In this document: one piece after another, positions 14,737-22,441 of the stretch
How positions within the stretch are numbered: position 1 is the first letter of the stretch
Layout: each line of letters opens with the position of its first letter
NCBI GenBank assembly: GCA_964496705.1
Contig: CAZCBJ010000024.1
Coordinates: forward strand, 1 to 26,923
Reading direction: 5' to 3'
Length of the DNA stretch: 26,923 nucleotides
From: CAZCBJ01 sp964496705
Lineage (GTDB): Bacteria > Chloroflexota > Anaerolineae > Anaerolineales > Anaerolineaceae
Program-made: the position numbers and the translations under genes
The notes under the pieces: generated by a model
Told to the model about the DNA's origin: nothing
The model's database searches: none
Seen by the model: the letters and a program-made list of their open reading frames with translations, nothing else

Positions 14737-15702
14737 ATGAAACTGGTTATGGCCGGCATCGGCAATTTCGGCAGCTATTGGTATGCGCAATTGAAAACCC
14801 GACATCCACGCCTCAAGGTGGCGGTGGCTGACCCCGACGCGCAGAAGGCGGCGCGATTGGCGCCCGGCGATCCGTACTACGCCTCGGTGGAAGAAGCGTT
14901 GGATGCGGAGCGCCCGGATTTTCTGCTCAACCTCACCCCGCCAGCGGTGCACACGCGCATCAATCACCTGGCCTTCGACCGCCGCCTGCCGGTGCTGTGC
15001 GAGAAGCCCATCGCCGAGGACTGGGGCGAGGCGCTGGAGATCGTTGCCCGCGCCGAGCGCGAGGGTATTCCCTTCATGATCGCCGAGAACTACCGCCGCA
15101 ACCCGCAGATGCGCAAAGCGCGCCAGCTCATCGAACAGGGCGCCATTGGCGGGATTGTGTTCATCGAATGTCGTTTCTTCGTCAATTTCTGGGAGGACAA
15201 GGCCTATCTGCTGGCCATGCCCGATCCGCTGCTGCAGGATGTCAGCATCCACCACCTGGACGCGCTGCGCTACCTGTCGGGCAGCGAGGGGCGTCGCCTC
15301 CAGGCGCGCTGCTTCAACCCGTTGGGCAGCCGCTATCCCGGTAACACCGCGGTGGCGGCAGTCATCGAGCTGACCAATGGCGCCTATGCCACCTATTCCG
15401 GCAGCCTGTCGGCCCGCGGCGCCGAGACGGACTGGATGGGCTGCTGGCGCATCGAGGGCAGCCAGGGCATCCTGCACATCGACCGACAGGTGTATCTGGA
15501 GAAGGAAGGCAGGCGCGCGTTGGTGCGCGACCGGCGCGGGATTGACCGGCGCAGCTGCCTGGAGGAGTTCATCGCTGCGCTGCGCGAGGGCCGCCGCCCT
15601 GAAACCAGTGGCGCCGATTATCTCAAAACCCAGGCGCTGGTGCACTTCGCACGTCAATCCAGCCTGTACGGGCGGTCTTGCGAGATCAGCCTGTCTGCAT
15701 AA
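14737..15702 (+). CDS. Gfo/Idh/MocA family NAD(P)-dependent oxidoreductase
   Basis: A 321-residue dehydrogenase. The Rossmann motif AGIGNFG is at residues 6-12, and the family signature CEKPIAED (E89-K90-P91) is intact. The segment IAENYRRNP follows, and the C-terminal half is the expected alpha/beta dimerisation domain with DVSIHHLDALRYL, carrying the conserved catalytic-region His. Family members oxidise or epimerise sugars, inositols and related polyols. AGGAGGT precedes the ATG by nine bases. It lies between two UroD-like genes, so a pathway coupling oxidation of a sugar or polyol with a UroD-like step is an inference. Confidence 0.93.
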   Translation: MKLVMAGIGNFGSYWYAQLKTRHPRLKVAVADPDAQKAARLAPGDPYYASVEEALDAERPDFLLNLTPPAVHTRINHLAFDRRLPVLCEKPIAEDWGEALEIVARAEREGIPFMIAENYRRNPQMRKARQLIEQGAIGGIVFIECRFFVNFWEDKAYLLAMPDPLLQDVSIHHLDALRYLSGSEGRRLQARCFNPLGSRYPGNTAVAAVIELTNGAYATYSGSLSARGAETDWMGCWRIEGSQGILHIDRQVYLEKEGRRALVRDRRGIDRRSCLEEFIAALREGRRPETSGADYLKTQALVHFARQSSLYGRSCEISLSA

Positions 15703-15839
15703 GACGGGGCTCGGTATTGTGTCAACTTAGTTTTGTAAACCAATCGTGGGCAGTCCCTTCCCACAGGGATGCTTCGCGATCGCTTCGAGGTGTTGCGCTA
15801 GAGAATTTCTGGTCAAATCCGCTCAGGGAATCACCCCGT

Positions 15840-15876
15840 GTGAGTCCCTGAAGGAGCGCAGCGACTGAAGGGACTC
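15840..15876 (-). repeat. 37-bp dispersed repeat module, copy 3 (inverted)
   Basis: On the minus strand it differs from copies 1 and 2 at one base of 37. That change makes the outer 8-base arms (GAGTCCCT at 15842-15849, AGGGACTC at 15869-15876) a perfect inverted repeat. Confidence 0.85.
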
Positions 15877-15888
15877 CGGGATTTTTTT
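15842..15888 (+). terminator. Possible weak intrinsic terminator formed by repeat copy 3
   Basis: An 8-bp stem (15842-15849 / 15869-15876) with a 19-base loop is followed, after five bases, by a seven-base T-run (15882-15888). The direction would stop transcripts from the Gfo/Idh/MocA gene. The long loop and the gap before the T-run make this a weak candidate. Confidence 0.3.
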
Positions 15889-15900
15889 GGCAGAGCTTTG

Positions 15901-15932
15901 TTGACATAATAATCAGGGTCTCAGTTTATAAT
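15901..15932 (+). promoter_or_regulatory. Candidate promoter of the second UroD-like gene
   Basis: Perfect TTGACA (15901-15906) and perfect TATAAT (15927-15932), but with a 20-base spacer, longer than the usual 16-18. The -35 hexamer sits at the end of the dispersed repeat, the -10 just outside. The predicted leader is about 67 bases. Confidence 0.5.
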
Positions 15933-16005
15933 CATGCAAGGATTCAACCAGAATCCGTGAAAAGTTAGCCCTGTCCTTTCACCCAACCTCATCCCGGAGA
16001 CCATC

Positions 16006-17064
16006 ATGTCCTTCACCGACGGCTGGGCCGCACTCAACCTGGAAATGCCCGCGCGCGTGCCGCGCACCGAGTATTCGCTGGAAGGCCACTGGGCGGTCAT
16101 CCAGGCGGTGACCGGGCTGGCGGTGGACGCCTCCAGCCCGCCAGAGCAGCAGCAGCGCGCGCGGCGCGCCTTCACCCATGCCTGGAATTACGACCTGGCT
16201 TGGTCCACGCTGGTCAGCGACCAAATCTTCGGCGACCTGCGCACCGACATGGGTCATGCTGTCTACGAGGCTGACGGCAGCGACTGGCGCCTGCCGCGCG
16301 CCTGCCCATTCAAAACGCCCGAGGACGCGCTGGCGCTGGATTTTTGGCAGGCTTACGGCGCGGTGGACCAGCCCGCGCTGACCGCCCAATTTGAGGCGCA
16401 TTACCGCGCCAACGTGGCTGCCAACCCCGACATGGTCAACATGACCGGCATCTACACCACCCTGGTCTCCGGGTTGATCTCCATCCTGGGCTGGGACATG
16501 CTGCTGCTGGCGGCGGGCAGCGACCCGACCGGCTTCGGCGAGCTGACCGACCGTTACGCAGCCTGGATGCAGCCGATGTACGACGCGCTGGCGGCGGCTG
16601 ATATTCCGGTGGTGATGGTGCATGACGACATGGTGTGGAGCAGCGGCCCGTTCATTTCGCCCGCCTGGTACCGGCGGCACGTCTTTCCCAATTATAAGAA
16701 CTATTTCCGCCCGCTGCTCGACTCGGGCAAAAAAATTCTCTTCACCTCGGACGGCGATTACACGAAATTCATCGATAATCTGGCCGGCTGCGGTGTGAGC
16801 GGGTTTGTGCTGGAGCCGTTCACCGACATGGGCTACATCGCCGAGAAATACGGCCGCACGCATGCCTTTATCGGTAATGCCGACACGCGCATCCTGCTCA
16901 GCGGTTCACGGGAGGCCATCCGCGCTGAGGTTGAACGCTGCATGGCGGTGGGCAAGGGCTGCCCGGGCTTCTTCATCGCGGTTGGCAACCACATCCCCGC
17001 CAACACGCCCGTGGAGAGCGTGCTGTATTACAACGAAGTGTACGAGGAATTGAGCAAAAGGTGA
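16006..17064 (+). CDS. Uroporphyrinogen decarboxylase-family protein lacking the zinc motif
   Basis: A 352-residue TIM-barrel protein of the UroD superfamily, distinct from the copy at 13505. It shows the VMVHDDMVWSSGPFISPAWYR segment (the family's central D-x-x substrate loop), then KILFTSDGDYTKFID where methyltransferase relatives place the His-x-Cys zinc ligands. Neither residue is present here. The C-terminus FFIAVGNHIPANTPVESV is typical of the family. It is therefore unlikely to be an MtaA-type zinc methyltransferase, and it also lacks obvious HemE features. GGAGA precedes the ATG. The true reaction is unknown. Confidence 0.83.
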   Translation: MSFTDGWAALNLEMPARVPRTEYSLEGHWAVIQAVTGLAVDASSPPEQQQRARRAFTHAWNYDLAWSTLVSDQIFGDLRTDMGHAVYEADGSDWRLPRACPFKTPEDALALDFWQAYGAVDQPALTAQFEAHYRANVAANPDMVNMTGIYTTLVSGLISILGWDMLLLAAGSDPTGFGELTDRYAAWMQPMYDALAAADIPVVMVHDDMVWSSGPFISPAWYRRHVFPNYKNYFRPLLDSGKKILFTSDGDYTKFIDNLAGCGVSGFVLEPFTDMGYIAEKYGRTHAFIGNADTRILLSGSREAIRAEVERCMAVGKGCPGFFIAVGNHIPANTPVESVLYYNEVYEELSKR

Positions 17065-17124
17065 TCCTGAGCGGTGAGTGGAGATTGGTCGGAGGCAAAA
17101 AGTTTTCGGAAAAAGCAAAGGGGC

Positions 17125-17130
17125 TATAAT
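17125..17130 (+). promoter_or_regulatory. -10 element upstream of the PNPOx-fold gene
   Basis: Exact TATAAT, 98 bases before the ATG at 17228. This would leave a leader of roughly 90 bases, A/T-rich relative to the genome. No riboswitch structure is evident to me. Confidence 0.4.
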
Positions 17131-17227
17131 TAGCATAGATAAATCAGTCCATCTGTATTGTTCGGCTATTCTTGCTATTTGTTTGGTCAAATAACCCTCG
17201 ATCGTTCTATTCTTTTGGAGGCTCCCC

Positions 17228-17665
17228 ATGCCCGAACCGGTGAACATACAACCCTGGATGAACGAGTTTCTGGCGCGCAACCTGCTGGCGCGCATGGCCA
17301 CCGCCGACCCCGACACCGCCCAGCCGCACGTCGTGCCGGTCTGGTTCGGTTGGGACGGCGCCGTGCTGTGGATCCACTCCTACCGCACCACGCGCAAAAT
17401 CCGCGAGCTGCAGCGCAACCCGCTCATCTCGGTGGTGGTGGACATCCCCGGCGGTGAGGAGGAGAGCAAGGCGGTGGTCTTCGAGGGGCGCGCCGAGCTG
17501 GTCAGCGGTCCGCGCGATTGGCTGGAGAAGCAGATCGCCTGGATTTACGAGAAATATTTGGGGCCGGAGGGTGTGCTGGAACCCGACCCGCAGGAATGGA
17601 TTCATTCCCCGGATGGGCTGTTGATCAAGCTGGCGCCCGAGAAGGTTTATTCCTGGAAGGGATGA
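17228..17665 (+). CDS. Pyridoxamine 5'-phosphate oxidase-fold (FMN/F420-binding) protein
   Basis: A 145-residue split-barrel protein of the PNPOx-like superfamily. Recognisable segments are FLARNLLARMATADP, PHVVPVWFGWDG, the strand WIHSYRTTRKIRELQRNP, and VVVDIP followed by a FEGRAELV strand. These are shared with proteins that use FMN, F420 or haem. Whether it is an oxidase, a reductase or a haem-degrading type cannot be set. TTGGAGG gives a clear start. The coiled-coil gene begins 22 bases after its stop, so the two may be cotranscribed. Confidence 0.85.
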   Translation: MPEPVNIQPWMNEFLARNLLARMATADPDTAQPHVVPVWFGWDGAVLWIHSYRTTRKIRELQRNPLISVVVDIPGGEEESKAVVFEGRAELVSGPRDWLEKQIAWIYEKYLGPEGVLEPDPQEWIHSPDGLLIKLAPEKVYSWKG

Positions 17666-17687
17666 GGCGCCGGAAACGGGAGGCGAT

Positions 17688-18890
17688 ATGAGCAAGGTGG
17701 CTGAAATCCTCGCTGCGCTGGAGCTGGGTATCCCGCCCCGCGAGCTGGCCCAGCAGGTGAACTGGGAGACGCTGCAGGAAGGCGAGGCCGACCAATTGTT
17801 GGACGAAGCGCGGCGCATGGGCGCCCATCCGCTGGCCTACCAGTTGCTCATGCTGCTTTACCTCATCTCCAAAGAGGACGAGTACACCGTGCGCGTGCTG
17901 GGTTACGCCGCCCAGCACCCCGCGCTGAGCGCAGAGAACCGCCAGAATACGCTGCGCACCATGCGGCGCGCGCTTGACCGCTCGCGCGCGCGGATCGAAG
18001 CCGCGCCGGATGCCGCTGAACACCTGCCGATGCAGCAGCTCTACGAGGCGGCTTATTTTGCGCTCAACGCCCAGGTGCTGGAAGCTGCCGGCGACGGGGA
18101 AAAGGCGCTGCAAAACTTCGAAAGCGCCCACGCCATCTACCAAAGCCTGGGATACGGTCTGGCAGCCGAGCGGGTGGGGTTGGAGGTGGAAAGGCTGCGC
18201 CGCGAGCTGGCCCGCCTCCGCCTGGAGCAAGCCGCCGCGCCTGTCCAGCCGCGCCCGCGTCCATCCGGCCCGCCGTTGGAACCCCCTCCGCCGCCTGAAG
18301 AAGATGACGCATCATTGCAGCCGCTCCCCGGCCCGTCCGTGCGTCAACCCTTGCGCCCGGCGGCGCTGCGCCGTTCCCCGCCCGCGGTTGAAGAAACCCC
18401 TGCCGGGGAAGCCGAGGATGAGCGCATGGCGCTGCTGGCCGAGTTGGAGTCCGAAATTCAGGCTCAGACCGCGCGGCGCGATGCGCTGGCGCGTGAGATC
18501 GCCAGCCTGGAGCAGCGCCAGCAGCAGTCCGCCCGCCGCCCGGCGGTGCAGCCCCGCCCGGCTCTGGCTGCCGATGAGAACCTGCACCGGCAGGTGGAGC
18601 AGCTTCAACAGCAACTTGAGGAGGAGCGCGCCGCCTATGAGGAGCTGGAACAGAAGGTCAACAGCCAACCCGACCTGGAACGCATCGACGGGCTGGCGGT
18701 GCAGCGCGGCAACCTGGCCAACGAGGTCAGCGAGCTGAAGCGCCAGCTCAAGGAGCTGCGCCGCGAGCTGGAAACGCTCAGCGCTGAGCGCGACGACCTG
18801 GAAGCCGAGATCGCCGACCTGCAGCGCGAGCGAGACCGTCAGACGGGCAAGGATGCCGGGCAATCGCGGGGGAAGGGAAAGTCCGACTAA
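17688..18890 (+). CDS. Helical-repeat and coiled-coil protein of unknown function
   Basis: A 400-residue protein that I do not recognise. Residues 1-165 are helical with TPR-like spacing (AYQLLMLLYLI, LYEAAYFALNAQVLEAAGDGEKALQNFESAHAIY). Residues about 180-205 start a charged helix. Residues about 207-260 are a Pro-rich linker. Residues about 262-290 and 305-385 are strong heptad coiled coils rich in Glu, Arg, Leu and Gln. There is no signal peptide or membrane helix. This architecture suits a scaffold or cell-architecture factor, but no partner is indicated. GGGAGG precedes the ATG. It ends four bases into the convergent radical SAM gene. Confidence 0.75.
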   Translation: MSKVAEILAALELGIPPRELAQQVNWETLQEGEADQLLDEARRMGAHPLAYQLLMLLYLISKEDEYTVRVLGYAAQHPALSAENRQNTLRTMRRALDRSRARIEAAPDAAEHLPMQQLYEAAYFALNAQVLEAAGDGEKALQNFESAHAIYQSLGYGLAAERVGLEVERLRRELARLRLEQAAAPVQPRPRPSGPPLEPPPPPEEDDASLQPLPGPSVRQPLRPAALRRSPPAVEETPAGEAEDERMALLAELESEIQAQTARRDALAREIASLEQRQQQSARRPAVQPRPALAADENLHRQVEQLQQQLEEERAAYEELEQKVNSQPDLERIDGLAVQRGNLANEVSELKRQLKELRRELETLSAERDDLEAEIADLQRERDRQTGKDAGQSRGKGKSD

Positions 18891-19756
18891 AACAGATTCG
18901 GCTGTGCGACAGGCGGCTGCCAGGTGGGGATGTGATCGGCCAGCCCGTGGCGCTGGCATAGCTCGGCGCACAACCTCTCCAGCGCGCGCGCATTGGGGGT
19001 CGGGCAGCCGTAGTCCTCGCCGTAACGGCGCTCGTATTTCTGGCGCAGGCCGGGGAATAGTTCGTCCAGCCGGTCGTAAAAATATTCCCGCTGGCGGTCG
19101 CGCATGCTCATCCCGAACCAGGGGATGACGAAGCTGCCGCCGTGCGCCGCGGTCAGCTCGATGATGCGCGTGATGTTCTCGGGGTTGTCCTCCAGAAAGG
19201 GCAGCACCGGCATCAGCGTCACCCCCACCGGGATGCCGCACTGCGCAAGGGTTTGCATTGCCGCCAGCCGCTCTGAAACCGGCGGGGCGAATGGCTCCAC
19301 CTGTCTGCCCAGCTCGTCATCGGCTGTGGTGATGGTGAAACACACCGCGGCGTGGATGTGGTTGAGTTCCTGCAGCAGGTCGGCGTCGCGCGTCACCAGG
19401 CTGCTTTTGGTGATGATGTGCACCGGAAAGCCGAAGCGGATCATCAGCTCCACCGCGCGGCGGGTCAGCCGGTAGTGCTTCTCCACCGGCATGTAGGGAT
19501 CGTTCATTGAGCCGGTGCCGATCACCCCCTTGACCCGCTTGCGCGGCATCTCGCGCTCGAGCAGTTCAATGGCGTTGACCTTGACCAGGATTTCGCCGTC
19601 GAAGTTCTCGATCTGGTAACATTCGCTGCGCGAATCGCAGTAAATGCAGCGGTGCTGACAGCCGCGGTACAGGTTCATGTTGTACTTCAGCCCAAAGATG
19701 GGATCGGGCTGGCGCACGCTGGCCAGCATGGTTTTAGCCTGGATTTCGCGGATCAT
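18887..19756 (-). CDS. SPL-like radical SAM protein (Rv2578c type)
   Basis: A 289-residue radical SAM enzyme. The [4Fe-4S]/AdoMet motif is GCQHRCIYCDSR (C-x3-C-x2-C) near residue 35. GTGSMNDPYMPVEKHYRLTR and HIITKSSLVTRD are typical of the spore-photoproduct-lyase-like branch that includes Rv2578c. It lacks the extra domain needed to assign true spore photoproduct lyase, and the host is probably not a spore former. The reaction is unknown. The -10 box TATAAT lies exactly six bases before ATG and no ribosome site is visible, so the mRNA is predicted to be leaderless. The promoter is shared with the divergent nucleotidyltransferase gene. Confidence 0.88.
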   Translation of the reverse strand: MIREIQAKTMLASVRQPDPIFGLKYNMNLYRGCQHRCIYCDSRSECYQIENFDGEILVKVNAIELLEREMPRKRVKGVIGTGSMNDPYMPVEKHYRLTRRAVELMIRFGFPVHIITKSSLVTRDADLLQELNHIHAAVCFTITTADDELGRQVEPFAPPVSERLAAMQTLAQCGIPVGVTLMPVLPFLEDNPENITRIIELTAAHGGSFVIPWFGMSMRDRQREYFYDRLDELFPGLRQKYERRYGEDYGCPTPNARALERLCAELCQRHGLADHIPTWQPPVAQPNLF

Positions 19757-19762
19757 ATGCGC

Positions 19763-19770
19763 ATTATAAT
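19763..19770. promoter_or_regulatory. Symmetric bidirectional -10 element (ATTATAAT)
   Basis: The palindrome ATTATAAT gives TATAAT on the plus strand (19765-19770) and on the minus strand (19768-19763). The minus box is six bases from the radical SAM ATG, placing +1 on the A of ATG. The plus box is 39 bases before ATG 19810. Confidence 0.6.
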
Positions 19771-19809
19771 GGGATTGAAGACGAAAATTGGGATAAAAGG
19801 GTGCTCAGG

Positions 19810-20571
19810 ATGCAGGACGACAGAATTTTCCCGACAGATGCGCGCTTTCCCGACCTCTCCGAGCCGTATGCCAGCGCGCTGCGCGAGGCGGTTGCCTTCA
19901 TCCTGGGGCGGGTGGAGCAGCCGCTGGGCATTCTGGCCTGCGGGACGATCATCCGCGGGAATCCGGCGCCTTCCAGCGACCTGGACCTGTACGTGATCCA
20001 CGCCGGACGCTGGCGGCAGCGCGTGCAGCGCTTTTTCAACGGCGTGCCGGCTGAGATATTCATCAACCCGCCGCACCAGGTGGAACGCTACCTGGACGAG
20101 GAGCAGGCGGAGGCCCGCCCGATCACCGCGCACATGCTGGTCACCGGATTCGCCGTTGTGGAGCGCGGCGGGCAGGTGGACACGCTGCGCCGCAAGGCGC
20201 GCCAATCCCTGGCCCAGCCGCCGCCGATGGATGCCTTCGCGCAGCTCACCAGCCGCTACATGACCGCCACGCTCTACGAGGACGCGCTGGACGTGGCTGA
20301 GGCGCAGCCTGAAGCGGCGACCCTGATCCTCAACCGCGCAGTGTACGCCATGCTGCACTTCGCCCTGCGCCGCGCGGGGCGCTTTCTCAGCCGCGACAAG
20401 GATTTGCTCAACGATCTGGCCGGGCTGGATGCAGAGCTGGGCGGACTGGCGCGCGCCTACTTCGCCGCTGCCTCGCTGGCGGAGCGCCTCAGCGCCGCGG
20501 CGGGCATCAACCAGCGCACCATCGCCGCGACGGGTTTCTTTGAGTGGGAAACGGGGCGCGAGGATGTTTGA
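19810..20571 (+). CDS. Nucleotidyltransferase-domain protein
   Basis: A 253-residue protein. The N-terminal domain has the polymerase-beta-type nucleotidyltransferase signature: CGTIIRGNPAPSSDLDLYVI, with the G-T pair at residues 45-46 and the metal-binding D57-x-D59. The C-terminal half is helical, resembling the HEPN-like or substrate-binding tails of antibiotic or tRNA nucleotidyltransferases. The substrate is unknown. I prefer ATG 19810, with AAAAGGG eight bases upstream, to the in-frame GTG at 19801. The last eight bases overlap the methyltransferase ATG, so the two are coupled. It is not a toxin-antitoxin MNT/HEPN pair as far as I can see. Confidence 0.8.
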   Translation: MQDDRIFPTDARFPDLSEPYASALREAVAFILGRVEQPLGILACGTIIRGNPAPSSDLDLYVIHAGRWRQRVQRFFNGVPAEIFINPPHQVERYLDEEQAEARPITAHMLVTGFAVVERGGQVDTLRRKARQSLAQPPPMDAFAQLTSRYMTATLYEDALDVAEAQPEAATLILNRAVYAMLHFALRRAGRFLSRDKDLLNDLAGLDAELGGLARAYFAAASLAERLSAAAGINQRTIAATGFFEWETGREDV

Positions 20572-21229
20572 GATCGAGCGCGTGCCGCGCAGCAAGGAGC
20601 AGGCCCGCCGCAGCTACGACCGCCTTAGCCGCATTTACACCTGGATGGGCGAGATATGGGAGCGCAAACCGCGCCGCCTGGGGTTGGAGGCGCTGGATCT
20701 CCGCCCGGGCGAGCGCGTGCTGGAAATCGGCTGCGGTACGGGTCACGACCTGGGCATTCTGCGCCGCGCGGCGGGGGAGCGCGGGCTGGTGGTGGGGCTG
20801 GACCTCTCGCCGGGCATGCTGGCGGTCAGCTGCCGGGGCGCGGGCAGTGCTGCCGCGCTGGTCTGTGCCGACGGCGCTGCCGTACCTCTGGCCGCGGGCA
20901 GTTTTAACGCCATTTACGCCAGCTTCACCCTCGAATTGATTGACACACCCGAAATCGACCTGTTTCTGTCCGAGTGCCGCCGGTTGCTCGCGCCGGGCGG
21001 GCGGTTGGGCGTGGTTTCGCTCAGCAAGGAGGGCGGGCAGAAAAACCTGATAAAATATTATGAGCGCTTGCACCGACAGTATCCCCAGATCATCGACTGC
21101 CGCCCCATCTACGCCGCGCGGGCGCTGGAGCAGGCCGGTTTCCGGCTCGACCGGCGCCAGATCGTATCCATGTGGGGCTTGCCCGTTGAGGTGGTCGTTG
21201 GCAGGGATGCTGCGGTTCACCCGGGTTAA
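20564..21229 (+). CDS. Class I SAM-dependent methyltransferase
   Basis: A 221-residue methyltransferase of the UbiE/COQ5-like type. Motif I is VLEIGCGTG (residues 52-60), VVGLDLSPGML is the acidic-end segment, ADGAAVPLAAGSFNAIYASFTLEL includes motifs II/III, and LLAPGGRLGVVSLSKEG follows. The N-terminal YDRLSRIYTWMG resembles ubiquinone/menaquinone or phospholipid methyltransferases, but the substrate is not determined. I place the start at 20564 because the upstream in-frame extension overlaps the nucleotidyltransferase by a further 135 bases. A short hairpin (21219-21237) overlaps the stop codon. Confidence 0.88.
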   Translation: MFEIERVPRSKEQARRSYDRLSRIYTWMGEIWERKPRRLGLEALDLRPGERVLEIGCGTGHDLGILRRAAGERGLVVGLDLSPGMLAVSCRGAGSAAALVCADGAAVPLAAGSFNAIYASFTLELIDTPEIDLFLSECRRLLAPGGRLGVVSLSKEGGQKNLIKYYERLHRQYPQIIDCRPIYAARALEQAGFRLDRRQIVSMWGLPVEVVVGRDAAVHPG

Positions 21230-21237
21230 TCCCGGGT
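21219..21237. repeat. Hairpin ACCCGGG-TTAAT-CCCGGGT over the methyltransferase stop
   Basis: A 7-bp perfect stem with a five-base loop that includes the TAA stop. No T-run follows, so I do not call it a terminator. Confidence 0.45.
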
Positions 21238-21270
21238 TCCAGGTTCACATGATCTTAACCGGAGGATACC

Positions 21271-22125
21271 ATGCAAAAGCGACGTTTTGGACGGACCGGA
21301 CACATGAGCACTGTTGCCATTTTCGGCGCGGCGGCATTCTGGCGCATCAGCCAGAAGAAAGCCGATGGGGTGGTGGAGCGGGTGCTGGCGGCAGGGATCA
21401 ACCACTTTGACGTGGCCCCTTCCTACGGGCAGGCTGAGCTGCGCCTGGGACCGTGGATGCCGCGCCTGCGCAGCCAGATTTTCCTTGGCTGCAAGACGAT
21501 GGAACGAAGCAAGAGGGGCGCCGCGGCGGAGTTCAAGCGCACGCTCAAGCGCCTGCAGGTGGAAAACGTTGACCTCTACCAGTTCCACGCCGTGACCAAC
21601 ATGGACGACCTGGACCAGATCTTCGCCCGCGGCGGCGCGATCGAAGCGTTTGAGGAGATCAAAAAAGCCGGGCTGACCCGCTACATCGGCATCACCGGGC
21701 ACGGCATTGACTGCCCGGCGGTGTTCCTCGAAGCGCTGCACCGCTACGACTTCGACTCGATCCTCTTTCCGATCAACTTTGTGATGTTCGCCAATCCCAC
21801 CTACCGCCAGAACACGCTCGAGCTGCTCAAGGCCTGCCGCGCCCGGGAGGTTGGCACGATGATCATCAAATCCACCTGCCGCGCGCCGTGGGGCGACCGC
21901 GAGCACACCCAGACCACCTGGTACGAGAACTTCACCGACATGGAGATGATTCAAAAGGCGGTCAACTTTGTCCTCTCGCAGGATGTGAGCGGACTGTGCA
22001 CCGCTGGCGACATCACCGTGCTGCCCAAGGTGCTGGCGGCCTGCGAAAACTTCACCCCGCTCAGCGCGGACGAACAGGAAGCCCTGGCTGCCACCGCCGG
22101 GCAGTATGAGCCGCTCTTTGCCTGA
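21271..22125 (+). CDS. Aldo/keto reductase-family protein
   Basis: A 284-residue, short aldo/keto reductase. Catalytic residues are D47 and Y52 in HFDVAPSYG, K75 in LGCK and H106 in YQFHAV. Unlike the copy at 11677, the Asp-Thr is Asp-Val and the protein is about 40 residues shorter. The middle part contains CRAREVGTMIIKSTCRAP, and the C-terminus includes SGLCTAGDITVLPKVL, as in the YccK-like/predicted AKR group. GGAGG lies at the usual distance from ATG. Its 3' end overlaps the ATL gene by 20 bases, so translation may be coupled. The substrate is unknown. Confidence 0.88.
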   Translation: MQKRRFGRTGHMSTVAIFGAAAFWRISQKKADGVVERVLAAGINHFDVAPSYGQAELRLGPWMPRLRSQIFLGCKTMERSKRGAAAEFKRTLKRLQVENVDLYQFHAVTNMDDLDQIFARGGAIEAFEEIKKAGLTRYIGITGHGIDCPAVFLEALHRYDFDSILFPINFVMFANPTYRQNTLELLKACRAREVGTMIIKSTCRAPWGDREHTQTTWYENFTDMEMIQKAVNFVLSQDVSGLCTAGDITVLPKVLAACENFTPLSADEQEALAATAGQYEPLFA

Positions 22126-22441
22126 GCAGCCCAACCTGCACCAGCGCATTCACAACATGGTGCGTCAAATCCCGCGCGGCAAAGTGGCCACCTACGGGCA
22201 GATCGCGCGCATCGTTGGCGGGTGCACGCCGCGCATGGTGGGTTACGCCATGTCGGCCACGCCCGAAGGCTCAGATATCCCCTGGCAGCGCGTGATCAAC
22301 GCGCAGGGCAGGATTAGCCCACACGGTTTTGGCTACGGCAGCGCGCTGCAGCGCCAGCTCCTTGAGGAGGAGGGTGTGGAATTTGACCCGCACGGCGTGG
22401 TGAATTTCGACCGCTTCGGCTGGCTGGGTCCCTCAGACTGA
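22106..22441 (+). CDS. Alkyltransferase-like (ATL) DNA-repair protein
   Basis: A 111-residue protein with the MGMT DNA-binding domain: IPRGKVATYGQIARIVG, then the region normally carrying the active-site PCHR. Here it reads IPWQRVIN, with W60 in place of the acceptor Cys. This makes it an ATL, which binds O6-alkylguanine without removing the alkyl group and hands the lesion to nucleotide excision repair. The Arg of the flipping helix region (GGCTPRMVGYAMSATP) is present. It overlaps the preceding aldo/keto reductase by 20 bases, and its end overlaps a small minus-strand ORF by nine bases. Confidence 0.9.
   Translation: MSRSLPEQPNLHQRIHNMVRQIPRGKVATYGQIARIVGGCTPRMVGYAMSATPEGSDIPWQRVINAQGRISPHGFGYGSALQRQLLEEEGVEFDPHGVVNFDRFGWLGPSD

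Larger units (their letters stand above)
15703..16005. other. 303-bp non-coding gap with inverted copy of the dispersed repeat
   Basis: No gene is supported. It contains the third copy of the 37-bp module within a longer stretch (about 15731-15925) homologous to the reverse complement of parts of 9380-9860, including CCCTTCCCACAGGGATGC. The promoter of the second UroD-like gene lies at its right edge. Confidence 0.75.

Noticed and set aside
15722..15907. A 61-codon minus-strand frame in the second repeat copy
   Set aside because: It is a reading of the repeat itself and has no independent support.
19810..20571. Nucleotidyltransferase as a MNT-HEPN toxin-antitoxin or abortive-infection gene
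   Set aside because: It is longer than MNT antitoxins, no separate HEPN partner is present, and its neighbour is a methyltransferase.
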